Notes: generated by a model not told the origin, from the sequence alone. A DNA stretch of 64,000 nt from Borrelia miyamotoi (GCF_019668505.1 NZ_AP024371.1:62001-126000), one strand, 5' to 3'; positions 38,955 to 49,429 are shown, counted from the stretch's first letter. Translations and numbers: made by a program.

Positions 38955-40406
38955 TTAAAAAGATACTTTAACAGTTTTACCCTTTCTTAAAATACTATAA
39001 ACATTCTTCTTAAGCTCAACAGCGTCATAAAAATCTCTTAAGCTTTGAATGCTCTTTGAATTAACAGCCGTAATGACATCCCCTGTAAAAATTTGAGATT
39101 TCTCAACTAAACTTGAGTCAATACTGTCCACAACAACACCATTAATCCAATTTCTCAAACCAAGTTGACCCCTAACTTCATTAATTAAAGGATAAACAGT
39201 AAACCCTGGTATCAACTTTAAATTTGGCATAATTTCTTTTTCATTGCTTACCTTGGGTTTAGCACTAAGTTCAATTTCAATATCCTTTTTTTCTTTTCCT
39301 CTTAAAACTTCAACTTTAATTTTCTCCTGTGCATAAAAATCGTTAATATATTGCCTAACATCATAGGCAAAGTTCATTGGAACACCATTTATCTTGCTAA
39401 TTATATCACCTGGTCTAAGCCCTGCTTTAAAAGCGGATGTACCCTCATAAATACCTGAAATAATTGCTAATGAGATAGAATCATCCTCCTTATAACCTAA
39501 GCTTTTAAGAATTTCTGGGTCCTTACTTTTGATAGAATTAAAAGAAACTCCAATCCAAGCTGACTCAGACTTCTTGCCGCTCATTAAAACATCAATAACA
39601 CTTTTTGCATTATTAATAGGTATAGCAAAACCAAGTCCAATACTGCCCCCCGCAGAACCAGCAGGAGAATATATCCAAGCATTTATCCCAATAACTTCTC
39701 CTCTAATATTTACAAGAGGACCACCAGAATTACCACGATTAATAGCAGCATCTGTTTGAATAAACGAATTTCTTGCCTTCAAATTAGGATTTGCTGAACG
39801 ATGAAGACCACTTATAATACCCGCAGTAACTGAAAAACTATAGTTATGAGGATGCCCAACAGCTATAACCCAATCCCCTACCTCAAGTTTGTCACTATCA
39901 CCAAGTTCAGCTACTACAATATCTGCACCATTAGCCTCAAAACTAATGAGCGCAACATCTTTCTTATCATCCATACCTACTAGCTTTGCTCTATAAGTAT
40001 TATTAGCATAAGTTACAATATCAAATTCAGTAGCATCATCCACAATATGACTATTTGTAAGCGCATAAAATAAATTTGATTTCTTAGAATCTTTCCCAAT
40101 AACTACTCCAGAACCAACTCGATATGTCTTTCTCTCAATATTAAGTCCCGGCACATCAAATAATAAGAAAAAAGGATCCCGAACTCTAGATACCCCAGCA
40201 TTAGCATAAACTTCCACAGTTGACGGTAAAATTTTCTTAGATACACTTTTAAAGGAGTCTTGAAGAGACTGCACAGTATCGTTGCTTTTTTCCTGTGCAA
40301 AAACAATAGTATTTTTATCAGACCCTAAATAATGTATTCCAACAAAAAATCCAGTAGCTAAAGCTAATAAGCTAGCAAAAAACACAGAAACAAAATTTTT
40401 CTTCAT
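38955..40406 (-). CDS. htrA: HtrA/DegP-family serine protease
   Basis: The 483-residue protein has an N-terminal signal anchor (about 5-25), a trypsin-like domain with His (NSHIVDD), Asp (DKKDVALI) and Ser (GNSGGPL), and two PDZ domains (about 285-375 and 395-480). HtrA degrades or refolds damaged envelope proteins; in Borrelia it is also reported to be exported and act on host matrix. A start at 40406 is supported by GGAGGT seven bases upstream; a longer reading from 40433 is not. It is downstream of map with 57 bases between. Confidence 0.95.
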   Translation of the reverse strand: MKKNFVSVFFASLLALATGFFVGIHYLGSDKNTIVFAQEKSNDTVQSLQDSFKSVSKKILPSTVEVYANAGVSRVRDPFFLLFDVPGLNIERKTYRVGSGVVIGKDSKKSNLFYALTNSHIVDDATEFDIVTYANNTYRAKLVGMDDKKDVALISFEANGADIVVAELGDSDKLEVGDWVIAVGHPHNYSFSVTAGIISGLHRSANPNLKARNSFIQTDAAINRGNSGGPLVNIRGEVIGINAWIYSPAGSAGGSIGLGFAIPINNAKSVIDVLMSGKKSESAWIGVSFNSIKSKDPEILKSLGYKEDDSISLAIISGIYEGTSAFKAGLRPGDIISKINGVPMNFAYDVRQYINDFYAQEKIKVEVLRGKEKKDIEIELSAKPKVSNEKEIMPNLKLIPGFTVYPLINEVRGQLGLRNWINGVVVDSIDSSLVEKSQIFTGDVITAVNSKSIQSLRDFYDAVELKKNVYSILRKGKTVKVSF

Positions 40407-40463
40407 TTTATACACCTCCATAATATAAACCAAATCTTTTAAATAACATTTAACTAATACCTA

Positions 40464-41216
40464 CTAAATTTTGCTTAAAATCAAAGGCCCCCCATCAACA
40501 ACAGCAACAGTATGTTCAAAATGAGCAGAACAGCTAAAATCAGATGCAAATACTGTCCAACCATCATTTTTAAGAGAAACTTTATGTCCCTTTAAATTAA
40601 CCATCGGCTCAATGGCTAAAACCATACCTTCCTGAATTCTAATATTTTTAAAAAAAGGCTCATAATAATTTGGAATGCTTGGTTCTTCATGCAAAGCAAA
40701 ACCAACACCATGTCCTGTATATTCACGAACAATTCCAAAGCCAAATGGTTTGATATAATTTTCTATAGCTCTTGAGATATCTAAAATTCGATTACCAACT
40801 TTCATTTCAGCAATTCCTTTATAAAGAGAGACTTCCCCCACTTTCAATAATTTATCAACCTCAGAACTTACTTTACCCACCTTAAAAGTCTTAGCCATAT
40901 CACTATAAAACCCATCTAAAACAACTCCACAATCAATACTAACAACATCACCCTCTTTAAGTTTTCTTGCTCCAGGAATTCCATGAATAACTTCTTCATT
41001 CACAGAAGCACAAATAGCTCCCTTAAATCCATTATATGCTTTAAAAGCAGCTTTACCCCCATTCTTAGTAATAAAATCACTAGCAATCTTATCAAGCATC
41101 CTAGTGCTAACTCCAGGAACAATATTTTTTTCAATTTCTAAAAGAGTCTGCGCCAAAAGTACTGCTGATGCTCTAATTTTTTCAATCTCTTCCCTAGATT
41201 TTAATCTTAACTTCAA
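40464..41216 (-). CDS. map: Methionine aminopeptidase, type I
   Basis: Removes the initiator methionine. All five metal ligands are visible: Asp in VVSIDCGV, Asp in FYSDMAKTF, His in GHGVGFALHE, Glu in LAIEPM and Glu in FEHTVAV. The 250-residue length and the lack of an N-terminal extension fit the bacterial type Ia. It follows the TPR protein gene by four bases. Confidence 0.95.
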   Translation of the reverse strand: MKLRLKSREEIEKIRASAVLLAQTLLEIEKNIVPGVSTRMLDKIASDFITKNGGKAAFKAYNGFKGAICASVNEEVIHGIPGARKLKEGDVVSIDCGVVLDGFYSDMAKTFKVGKVSSEVDKLLKVGEVSLYKGIAEMKVGNRILDISRAIENYIKPFGFGIVREYTGHGVGFALHEEPSIPNYYEPFFKNIRIQEGMVLAIEPMVNLKGHKVSLKNDGWTVFASDFSCSAHFEHTVAVVDGGPLILSKI

Positions 41217-41220
41217 AAAT

Positions 41221-42876
41221 TCAATTCCTTTCTTTAAGCATCTCTATCATATTAATATAAAGCTTACCTTCATTAATCTCGTAAAAAGAATAAGAAGTCA
41301 AAATGGATTCCCGTCCATTTTCAAATTTACCTAAATAAAGATAATTAATTCCACGCTTTAAATACATTTTCGCTATATCCTCACGTTCTTCCAAAGTCAT
41401 TTTACTTTTATCATCAAGGTTAAAAGGTATAAAAGAAACTGTTTTATCAAAATATTCTTCAGCAGCTTTATAATCTTTTTGATAAAATTTTAAAACGCCA
41501 AGATTATAATACACTCCATATAAATACTTTCCCACTTGATTATCAAAAATTACTTTCTCTGCAACATGTAAATCTTGTTTAAGAAAAAAATAATAAAACC
41601 TATAAAAATAATACCAATCTTGAACTTCATTAACAGGATTATAAATCTTAAAAAATAAATCTAAATCTCTTATATCAGAATAAAGAAGCAAATTCCAAGC
41701 TAAAAGCTGCGCAATATCACTACTACAATTTGACCTGTAAAATAAACGCCACAAAAAAGACTTTTTAGCTTCATAATTAAAATTCGAATAATTCAATACA
41801 AAATAAAGTTTAAAAAACAAAGGATTATCCTTATACTTTCTTACAATTTCATTTGCATTAAAATAATCACTAGCTTCAAAATAAGTATTGGCCAAATAAT
41901 AACTCATCATTTCATCATCTTTAAACCTTTCATTAGCCTTATTTAAATAGGCAATAGCTCGCTTAAAGTCATTTTCCTTTTTAGCAATAAATGCCAGTCC
42001 AAGATATACCATCATGCTATAATCAGGAAAATCAGTATAAAGTCTTAAATATTCAATCTTAGCATTATTAATATCACCCTTCTTTAAATAAGCATCTGCC
42101 AGTAAAAACATCAAACTTGGCTCACTATTATTATTAATAAGCTTAAGATTGTAAATAGTCAAATCCAAATTATTAAGACCATAAGAAATATGGGCAAGCT
42201 CCCTAGCAAAATCTTTATCTTCCTTTATTTTTGAAAGTATTCTTTTGGCAGAATCGAAATCCTTTCTCTCTATATATAAAAGCATTGCATTAATTAAAAA
42301 TGCATTATTCTGAAGACTTAACCCTATAGTCTCAAAAGCAAGAGCATCTCTTTCTTGCTCTATTCTGATTAAAAAATTTTTAATATCTTCTCCCTTATAA
42401 CTTAAAGTCAAACTTTTAATAAAAGCCTCATCGTACAAATGCTTATATTCCTCGTATCCCAGAAGGTACTGTTTCGCAATATCATAAGCCTCCAAAACAT
42501 CGCCTACTTTAAGTTTCGAATATACCTCAAGTGCCCTAAGCTTTAAATTCCCTGGCAAATTTTTAACGCCCAGAGCTAAAATATCTCTCATCAACAAATA
42601 ATTCTTAACTCTGACAGAATAAAGCCTTGCCCTTTTGATAAGAGAAAGCCAATTGTATTCGGTATCAGCATAATAAGAGCAAAATATTATTGCCTTCTCA
42701 GCACTATCTAAATTTCCCTTTAACAAATAATCATCAACTTCTGCAATAAGTTCATTAAAATCCCGCTTACCCTTTAAAAAATATAAAACATATGGATTAA
42801 AACTTAAGTAAACAAAAACTGAAATAAAAAAGATCAAAAATAAAACAAGAAATAAAAATACTTTATTTACTTTCAA
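41221..42876 (-). CDS. Membrane-anchored TPR protein, unknown function
   Basis: A 551-residue protein with one N-terminal transmembrane helix (about 7-27) and a long row of tetratricopeptide repeats (for example SLMFLLADAYLKKGDINNAKIEYLRLY, VYYNLGVLKFYQKDYKAAEEYFDKTV). Such proteins scaffold envelope complexes. The start is TTG at 42874-42876, five bases after GGAGAG, overlapping the nusB end by 14 bases. Confidence 0.75.
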   Translation of the reverse strand: MKVNKVFLFLVLFLIFFISVFVYLSFNPYVLYFLKGKRDFNELIAEVDDYLLKGNLDSAEKAIIFCSYYADTEYNWLSLIKRARLYSVRVKNYLLMRDILALGVKNLPGNLKLRALEVYSKLKVGDVLEAYDIAKQYLLGYEEYKHLYDEAFIKSLTLSYKGEDIKNFLIRIEQERDALAFETIGLSLQNNAFLINAMLLYIERKDFDSAKRILSKIKEDKDFARELAHISYGLNNLDLTIYNLKLINNNSEPSLMFLLADAYLKKGDINNAKIEYLRLYTDFPDYSMMVYLGLAFIAKKENDFKRAIAYLNKANERFKDDEMMSYYLANTYFEASDYFNANEIVRKYKDNPLFFKLYFVLNYSNFNYEAKKSFLWRLFYRSNCSSDIAQLLAWNLLLYSDIRDLDLFFKIYNPVNEVQDWYYFYRFYYFFLKQDLHVAEKVIFDNQVGKYLYGVYYNLGVLKFYQKDYKAAEEYFDKTVSFIPFNLDDKSKMTLEEREDIAKMYLKRGINYLYLGKFENGRESILTSYSFYEINEGKLYINMIEMLKERN

Positions 42877-43297
42877 ACGAGCTCTCCATATTTTTTAACA
42901 AAGCATCAAGTATACCATTAATAAATTTATAAGAATTTTTACTACCATACTTTTTGGCAATTAAAATAGCTTCATCTATTATAACCCTCTTGGAAACTTC
43001 CAAATTCTGGAACTTAAGTGAATATACACTCATCCTCAATATGGCAAGATCAACCTTATCCATGCGATCTAAACGCCAATTAAAAGAAATATCACTAATT
43101 AATTTATCAATAGATTCTAAATTATCATAAGTACCATTAACCAAAAAAGAATAAAATAATTTCAATTCTTCTTCTAAATCCACTACATGATCTTCAAGAC
43201 TAAGAATATCATAAATATCATCCCTTGCCTTACAATTAATATCAATACTGTAAATCTTTTGAAAAGCTAAAACTCTAGCCTTATGTCTTAAATCCAT
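42863..43297 (-). CDS. nusB: Transcription antitermination factor NusB
   Basis: NusB joins NusE/S10 on boxA RNA to keep polymerase going through rRNA operons. The 144-residue all-helical protein has family blocks such as RHKARVLAFQKIYSID at the N-terminus, DRMDKVDLAILRMSVYSL, and RVIIDEAILIAKKYGSKNSYKFINGILD at the C-terminus. It is coupled to the TPR gene through overlap. Confidence 0.92.
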   Translation of the reverse strand: MDLRHKARVLAFQKIYSIDINCKARDDIYDILSLEDHVVDLEEELKLFYSFLVNGTYDNLESIDKLISDISFNWRLDRMDKVDLAILRMSVYSLKFQNLEVSKRVIIDEAILIAKKYGSKNSYKFINGILDALLKNMESSFESK

Positions 43298-43321
43298 AGC
43301 TAATATTATAAATGCTCTTTT

Positions 43322-44332
43322 TTACTTTAAACTAGAATCCAAAATTTGTATACTAGCAGATTTATTTAGTTTATCATAAATCTCTTGTTGTACCTTAGCA
43401 ACAATCTTTTGCTGATTAACATTAATCATATTATTCTTTATGGCATCTTTCACAGTCATATCTACATTAGGCGATATTTTATCTTTAAGATCCAAAAATC
43501 TCTGAGAATATGCTTCAGTAATTTTGACTATATGAAAACCCTCTTTTGACGATATTGGTTGAGAAATATCTCCCTTACTAAGCTTAAAAACTTCTTTAAT
43601 AAAATCTAATCCAAGCACATTTTGTGCACTCTGATCACCTCTTGCCAAAAATCCAAGATCACCATTTTTAGCCTTAGAACCCTCATCACTTGAATATTTC
43701 CTTACAGCCTCCTCAAAGGTAATCTTTTTCGATTTTATCTGATTTGCAATATCCTTTGCCTTTGAAAGAAGCTCTGACCTCTTTTTATCTTTTGAAGAAA
43801 AGAAAATATGACTAATTCTTGCTATATCAGGATTAACAAATTTAGTTTTATTAGCCTCATAATACTCAATTATTTCTTTTTCGCTTGGCACTTTTATTTC
43901 TGAAAATTTAGGCTGAGCTATCTTCAAAATCAATTTTTGTGCAGAAAGTGACCTCTTCATTGAAGATAAAAGCTCATTCCAATTAGTACCCTGACTTTCT
44001 ACCATTTGTTTAATCTGATCATCTGCAAGACTTGCAAGTCCAAATTGAGCTTTAATTGTCTGAATAACTTCCTCATCTGCAATTTTAATTCCTTGCTTTA
44101 AAGCCTCTTGAGAAAAAAGAACATCAGCTATTAAGATCTGCAAAACTTGCTTTTTCTCAACATTACTTAAATCTCTACCTTGTGTCTTTTTTAATGTATC
44201 TAATTTAGCATCAAATTCTGTTTTAGTAATAATTTCGTTATTATGTAAATTGATAATTACAATAGGACTATTTTGAGCAAAAGAAGTTATTCCTACAACA
44301 AAAAATAACAGAAAACATAAAAAATTACTCAT
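43322..44332 (-). CDS. Periplasmic peptidyl-prolyl isomerase (parvulin, SurA/PrsA-like)
   Basis: A protein of about 336 residues with a signal peptide (hydrophobic to FAQN), a SurA-like helical N-domain, and one parvulin domain (about 170-270: ARISHIFFSS...KNGDLGFLARGD...ISQPISSKEGFHIVKI). It would help fold outer-membrane proteins. The ATG at 44332 has AAGGTGA five bases upstream; an ATG five codons earlier has none. Confidence 0.85.
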   Translation of the reverse strand: MSNFLCFLLFFVVGITSFAQNSPIVIINLHNNEIITKTEFDAKLDTLKKTQGRDLSNVEKKQVLQILIADVLFSQEALKQGIKIADEEVIQTIKAQFGLASLADDQIKQMVESQGTNWNELLSSMKRSLSAQKLILKIAQPKFSEIKVPSEKEIIEYYEANKTKFVNPDIARISHIFFSSKDKKRSELLSKAKDIANQIKSKKITFEEAVRKYSSDEGSKAKNGDLGFLARGDQSAQNVLGLDFIKEVFKLSKGDISQPISSKEGFHIVKITEAYSQRFLDLKDKISPNVDMTVKDAIKNNMINVNQQKIVAKVQQEIYDKLNKSASIQILDSSLK

Positions 44333-44425
44333 AAAAATCACCTTCATATCGATAATCGCTCTAAATCACTTCATCAAATTTTAACAAAACATTTAATTTA
44401 AATCTAGTTTAAAAATAAATACTCT

Positions 44426-45619
44426 TTACCTATACAAGAAAGCAGCTATACCCTGACCACCTCCAATACAAAGAGATGCAATGCCTTTTGATTTATGATT
44501 CACCCTTATAAGACGTGCAAGAGTTAATAAAATTCTTGCACCACTAACTGAAAACGGATGGCCTAATGCAATAGCTCCACCATTAACATTGACAATACTA
44601 TTATTTATGCCAAATTTTTGATGTAAAGCTTTCAAAACACTTAAAGATTGTGCTGCAAAAGCCTCATTTGTTTCAATAAAATCAATTTCACTTGGAGTTA
44701 AGCTAAATTTCTTTATAATCTCTTCAATAGCAAGGTAAGCTCCAAATCCCATATAAAGAGGGTTTAATCCTACACTTTTAAAACCACCAATATAAGCTAA
44801 AGGTTTTACTCCCATCTTTTTAACAAAATCCTCACTTGCCAATATTAAGAAACAAGCCCCATCATTTAAACTAGAAGAATTACCGGCAGTCACAGTCCCT
44901 TTTTCTTTAAAAACAGGTTTTAAAGAAGAAAGTTTTTCCAAACTTAAATTATCTCGTATCTCTTCATCACTGCGTATAACATTTTTAAGTTTTGTCTTTT
45001 TATCAAAAACTGACAGTGGATATATTTCATCGTCAAAATATCCGCTATCTCTTGCTGAAATGGCTTTCATATGAGAATTATATGCAAACTGATCCTGCAT
45101 TTCTCTTGTAATTTCATACATTTCTGCCAAATTCTCTGCCGTAAGTCCCATCACAGTACTACTTGGAGTATCAACTAAGGCATCTTTATATATTGAGTCT
45201 TCTATTTTAAAGTCCCCAAATTTTAAACCATCAAATCTGATAGCCCTTGGCATAAGATAAGGCGCATTACTCAAATCCTCTACACCACCAGCTAAAACAA
45301 TCTCACTATTCCCAAGAGCAATAGAGTTAAAAGCAAGTTCCAAAGATTTAAGTCCGGAACCACAAACTTTATTTACGGTGAAAGCAGGAATAAGTTCATC
45401 TAAATCCGCCTTCAAAGCAATTTGTCTAGCAATATTTTGACCAAGTCCTGCTGAAATTACATTCCCAATAATAACTTCATCCACTTTATCAATATTATTT
45501 TTCTCAAGCAAAGCTTTCATAATATCTGCGGATATATCAACAATATTAATTCCCTTTAACGCCCCACCAAACTTAGTAATCGGAGCTCTAAGTCCATCAA
45601 TAATTGCTATTTTTTTCAT
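44426..45619 (-). CDS. Acetyl-CoA C-acetyltransferase (thiolase)
   Basis: Condenses two acetyl-CoA to acetoacetyl-CoA, which in these organisms would feed the mevalonate pathway, since fatty-acid oxidation is absent. The 397-residue protein has the nucleophilic Cys in VNKVCGSGLKS, the His in LGHPFSVSGAR and the second Cys in LCIGGGQG. GAGG lies six bases before the ATG at 45619. Gene-specific role (biosynthetic over degradative) is from pathway knowledge. Confidence 0.92.
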   Translation of the reverse strand: MKKIAIIDGLRAPITKFGGALKGINIVDISADIMKALLEKNNIDKVDEVIIGNVISAGLGQNIARQIALKADLDELIPAFTVNKVCGSGLKSLELAFNSIALGNSEIVLAGGVEDLSNAPYLMPRAIRFDGLKFGDFKIEDSIYKDALVDTPSSTVMGLTAENLAEMYEITREMQDQFAYNSHMKAISARDSGYFDDEIYPLSVFDKKTKLKNVIRSDEEIRDNLSLEKLSSLKPVFKEKGTVTAGNSSSLNDGACFLILASEDFVKKMGVKPLAYIGGFKSVGLNPLYMGFGAYLAIEEIIKKFSLTPSEIDFIETNEAFAAQSLSVLKALHQKFGINNSIVNVNGGAIALGHPFSVSGARILLTLARLIRVNHKSKGIASLCIGGGQGIAAFLYR

Positions 45620-45737
45620 GCAAAACCTCAAACAAAAATAATTTAAACCATATAATGCAAAAATATAGTTAGAAAAAAAACAAAATATAAAATATTATAA
45701 ATGATTTGATAAAAATTATCACTAATAACATTAATTA

Positions 45738-45767
45738 TTGAACGTATATCAAATAAAATGATATATT
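45738..45767 (+). promoter_or_regulatory. Possible promoter of the barrel-protein gene at 45808
   Basis: TTGAAC (45738-45743), 18 bases, TATATT (45762-45767), about 40 bases before the ATG. Confidence 0.45.
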
Positions 45768-45783
45768 GATGAGGATAAGATAC

Positions 45784-45801
45784 AACTTATTAATATAAGT
45801 T
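45784..45801 (+). promoter_or_regulatory. Hairpin just before the start of the barrel gene
   Basis: AACTTAT and ATAAGTT are perfect 7-base arms with a TAAT loop, ending six bases before the ATG at 45808. The usual ribosome-binding position is in the hairpin; a GAGGA lies further up at 45771-45775 and could come nearer if the hairpin forms. Confidence 0.45.
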
Positions 45802-45807
45802 CATCAA

Positions 45808-47163
45808 ATGTGTTTAGCAAAATTTAATCTCAAGATAATAATTATGATGATTGTAATAAACTCTTATGCCTACAATTATTTAATAAAATATCAAAATGAT
45901 GGAATTAACAAATACTACTTTAATAACTTAAATGATTGTCTTGGGTTTACATTCTGTGACTTTTTCGATGATCTCAGAAGTGGCTCCTTAATATTTACCT
46001 ACGAATCAAAATATAACTTTATAATAAATGCAGAATCACATATGTTAACGTTTAGAGGATACAAAGATACTCCTGAAGAATTAAGAAAAAGAATCGATCT
46101 TTTCGAAATTGACTTTATGTATTATTTTTCATACTTAATAAGATCAGAAACACAATATTTTGGAAACATTGATATAGGCATTGGTATGAAAAACTTACTT
46201 TACGGAAACTGGGGTGGAACCCTAGCACAAAAAGCAGTGCATTTTGTTCTAAAACAATTGCGACCAATGCCTAAAAATTATGAAAATTATAATTACAGAG
46301 GTTTTTTAAGTGCAGCAATAAACTATTCACATATGAAATTTTTAAACATCGAAAATTACATAGACCTATCTTATTTTGCAGACTATTTTTTCAAGACAAG
46401 CATTGCAATGAATTTTAGAAATAAATCTATTGGACTTGAAGCACAAATCTTCTATCAAACTCAAAGTAAGATAAACAATATAGAAACATATTCAAAAATA
46501 CAAGAAGCAGAAACTGGTATTGGAATTCAATATAGACTTCATTCTAAAAACTTTTTCACAATAAATAATCTTATTATAAAAAATTTTTCAAATAAGGAAC
46601 AATTTTTCAGTGTGGGGGGATTTGGCATAATTTTCACTGAAGAATATGAAAGTATGTCGGAACATAGCTTATATACTCTAAACCAAAACTTTTCCCTTGG
46701 ATATGACATCATGAGCCCATTACAAACTAGAAATTCAATATATTATAAAATCATAAATCAATTAAAATATTACTTTTCAATAGCAACAAATTATGATACC
46801 AATTTAGATCAAATAAACAATCGTACAAATAGATTTTCATCCGGCCTTATATACAAACTATTTAAAAAAGATCTATTAGTATTATACATATCTTTTGGAA
46901 TAACCTTATCTCATAATAGAGATAATAAAGATATAAAAGCCATTTACAGACCAATAAAAATAAAAGACACAATACAAACAGGATTTGAAATTGAAACTGG
47001 AATATCAATAAAAACAATCCGATATAATCAAATAATGTACGACATAAAAATATTTACAAAAACGATTTATTCTCCAATTGTTTACAACATAGGAAATAAT
47101 ACTTTAGAAGCACATAGATTAATTCCTAACTACTTTGGAATAGGCATAGAAATCACACCATAA
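45808..47163 (+). CDS. Predicted outer-membrane beta-barrel protein, unknown function
   Basis: A 451-residue protein with a signal peptide (hydrophobic to NSYAYN) followed by alternating polar/aromatic beta strands throughout and no long hydrophobic helix. Many strands end in Tyr/Phe and it finishes in FGIGIEITP, fitting an outer-membrane barrel, though the usual terminal Phe is missing. I do not recognise a family. It is isolated, with a putative promoter upstream and convergent to dnaB. The start lacks a Shine-Dalgarno; an ATG pair 12 codons in is an alternative. Confidence 0.55.
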   Translation: MCLAKFNLKIIIMMIVINSYAYNYLIKYQNDGINKYYFNNLNDCLGFTFCDFFDDLRSGSLIFTYESKYNFIINAESHMLTFRGYKDTPEELRKRIDLFEIDFMYYFSYLIRSETQYFGNIDIGIGMKNLLYGNWGGTLAQKAVHFVLKQLRPMPKNYENYNYRGFLSAAINYSHMKFLNIENYIDLSYFADYFFKTSIAMNFRNKSIGLEAQIFYQTQSKINNIETYSKIQEAETGIGIQYRLHSKNFFTINNLIIKNFSNKEQFFSVGGFGIIFTEEYESMSEHSLYTLNQNFSLGYDIMSPLQTRNSIYYKIINQLKYYFSIATNYDTNLDQINNRTNRFSSGLIYKLFKKDLLVLYISFGITLSHNRDNKDIKAIYRPIKIKDTIQTGFEIETGISIKTIRYNQIMYDIKIFTKTIYSPIVYNIGNNTLEAHRLIPNYFGIGIEITP

Positions 47164-47215
47164 CACTTTATTATAAATTCAAGCAATTCTATTCTAAAAA
47201 CACCAAGCTATAAAG

Positions 47216-48601
47216 TTAATAATCACGCTCATGTTCTTTATTAACAAACTTAACAACATGTGGCAGAAATAATACATCAGCTCTGCCCGTTGGCCCATTT
47301 CTATGTTTAGCAACAATAACCTTGGTATCAATAGCACTTACCACTAACTCATCATCAGAACCACTTTTTAAGTCCTTATCTCTATGAAGTAAAATAACAA
47401 CATCCGCATCTTGCTCTAATGCTCCAGATTCTCTTAAACTAGCAAGATTGGGTTCACGCCCCTCAGTATCTCTTGTAAGCTGTGAAAGGGCAATAATTGG
47501 AATCTTAAGCTCTCTTGCAAGTTCTTTGAGTGCTTTACTAATTGAGGCTACCTGTTCATGCCTTGGAATATTTTTAGTTTCAAGAGAAATGAGACTAATG
47601 TAATCAACAAATATTATATCTATGCCGGAGAATCTCTTAAGCTTTCTAGCCTGCGTTGCAAGTGTTAATAAGCTAATATTAGCAGTATCTTCAATATAAA
47701 GCTCAGCATTACTAATATCATTCACAACATCATTTAGTGCCTTAATCTCATGACCAGATAAAATACCATTCTGAATTTTAAAGCTATCAATATTAGCTTG
47801 AGCTGCTATTATTCTTTTAATCAAAGCATCCGAAGTCATTTCAAGAGAAAAAAAACCTACTTTCCATTTTTTATCATTCCTTAGTGCAATACTTGATGCA
47901 ATATTAAGTGCAAATGCAGTTTTGCCAATGCTAGGACGAGCACCAATAATAATAAAATCACTATCCCTAAAACCTCCAATAAGACTATCAACCTTTTTAA
48001 AACCACTTGGAATGCCAAAATTAGCTTCTCGTCTTTTCATGCTTCTCTCATATATTTCAGCATGTACTCTCTCAGCAATAACTTTTGCATGATTAAGATT
48101 CTTACTAGAATAATCTAATTCAATTGAAAGAATCTGCCTTTGAGCTTCTTCCACAAATTGATCAACTTTTTTTGTAGAATCATTCGCTAAATCATTGAGT
48201 TCTCTAGAAATTTTAGAAATATCTCTCCTAATTCGATGTTCTTTAACGATTTTTGCATAAACATTGATGGTTTTATCAGTTGGAAGATATCCTGATAGAA
48301 AACTCAAATAATCCTGTAATCCCGTTAAAGCTTTAAAATTATTTAAAAGCTGTGATTTAGGCGTCAAAGAAGATACTTCTTCAAATACAGTTATTGGATC
48401 AATATTTTCCCGCTTCTCATAAAGAGAAATCATAGCCTTAAAAATCATTTCATGATTCTGATTATAAAAATCATCTGGCTTTAGATATAAAGATGCTTCT
48501 TCCGCTTTCCCTGGATTATAGAATATACTTGAAATAACTGCCTTTTCTGCACCTTCGTTAAAAAGAAGGGTAGAGGCTGTGCCTACTGAAGTAAAAGCCA
48601 C
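47216..48601 (-). CDS. dnaB: Replicative DNA helicase DnaB
   Basis: Hexameric helicase that unwinds DNA at the fork. The 461-residue protein has the N-terminal DnaG-binding domain (about 10-120), Walker A GARPSIGKTAF near 220, Walker B DIIFVDYISL, and C-terminal LSQLTRDTEGREP and ALEQDADVVILLHR. The start is GTG (48599-48601) with GAGG nine bases before. Last of the rpsF-ssb-rpsR-rplI-dnaB operon. Confidence 0.96.
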   Translation of the reverse strand: MAFTSVGTASTLLFNEGAEKAVISSIFYNPGKAEEASLYLKPDDFYNQNHEMIFKAMISLYEKRENIDPITVFEEVSSLTPKSQLLNNFKALTGLQDYLSFLSGYLPTDKTINVYAKIVKEHRIRRDISKISRELNDLANDSTKKVDQFVEEAQRQILSIELDYSSKNLNHAKVIAERVHAEIYERSMKRREANFGIPSGFKKVDSLIGGFRDSDFIIIGARPSIGKTAFALNIASSIALRNDKKWKVGFFSLEMTSDALIKRIIAAQANIDSFKIQNGILSGHEIKALNDVVNDISNAELYIEDTANISLLTLATQARKLKRFSGIDIIFVDYISLISLETKNIPRHEQVASISKALKELARELKIPIIALSQLTRDTEGREPNLASLRESGALEQDADVVILLHRDKDLKSGSDDELVVSAIDTKVIVAKHRNGPTGRADVLFLPHVVKFVNKEHERDY

Positions 48602-48618
48602 AAGCTATACCTCTTTCC

Positions 48619-49113
48619 TTAAACTTTCTTTTCAATACTCTTAGACTTTTTAAGATAACTTTTCTTAGCTTCCCTTTTTATCTCAACTTTAATTACAGAA
48701 TTAATTCCTTCATAAAGCTTAATAGTAACATCATAAATCCCAAAAGACTTTAATGTACCATGATGTATATCTATTTTTTTTCTCTCAATCTCAAATCCAA
48801 GCTTTAAAAGCTCATCGGCAATATTTAAGCTATTAATACTATGAAACAACTTGTCACTATCATTAGACTGCATTACAAACTCTAACTTAACCTCATCAAG
48901 CTTTTCTTTAAGCTCAAGAGCCATTTTTTTTCTTACTTCTTGTCTTTTAAGTATTGCTCTCTTTTTTTGATTAAAAATATCAACATTATGTTTACTTGAA
49001 AAAACAGCAAAACCTTTTTGCAATAAATAATTTCTTGCAAAACCATCTTTTACGTCAACAACATCACCTTCTTTTCCTAGATTAATAAAATCTTCTTTTA
49101 GGATTACTTTCAT
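48619..49113 (-). CDS. rplI: 50S ribosomal protein L9
   Basis: The 164-residue protein begins [30 protein letters not shown], the L9 N-terminal rRNA-binding domain, followed by the long connecting helix and the C-terminal domain. Length slightly exceeds the usual 148, through a Lys-rich tail. It follows rpsR by 13 bases. Confidence 0.95.
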   Translation of the reverse strand: MKVILKEDFINLGKEGDVVDVKDGFARNYLLQKGFAVFSSKHNVDIFNQKKRAILKRQEVRKKMALELKEKLDEVKLEFVMQSNDSDKLFHSINSLNIADELLKLGFEIERKKIDIHHGTLKSFGIYDVTIKLYEGINSVIKVEIKREAKKSYLKKSKSIEKKV

Positions 49114-49126
49114 AATATCTCCTTAA

Positions 49127-49417
49127 TTATTTCTTCACAAAAGGGAGCAAAGCCATATATCTAGCTTTTTTAATTTCTAATGCAAGAGATCTCTGATGCT
49201 TAGCAGAAGTTCCTGTAATTCTCCTAGGTAATATTTTCCCTTGATCTGTAATAAACTTTTTAAGGAAATCAAACTCTTTATAATCAGGGACTCTGCACAT
49301 ATCACAAAATTTGCATGTCTTTTTTTTAAAAAATCTAAAATTAGGATTTTTTTTAAAACCATCCTGATGCCCATCAGTTCTTGGTTCTCTCTGATTAGAA
49401 TCTACATCTTTATACAT
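49127..49417 (-). CDS. rpsR: 30S ribosomal protein S18
   Basis: The 96-residue protein has KFCDMC near residue 38 and the S18 core [40 protein letters not shown]18 pairs with S6 on the 30S platform; the rpsF-ssb-rpsR order is the usual bacterial one. The CxxC is common in zinc-binding S18 variants. Confidence 0.96.
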   Translation of the reverse strand: MYKDVDSNQREPRTDGHQDGFKKNPNFRFFKKKTCKFCDMCRVPDYKEFDFLKKFITDQGKILPRRITGTSAKHQRSLALEIKKARYMALLPFVKK

Positions 49418-49429
49418 AAATTAAAACTC

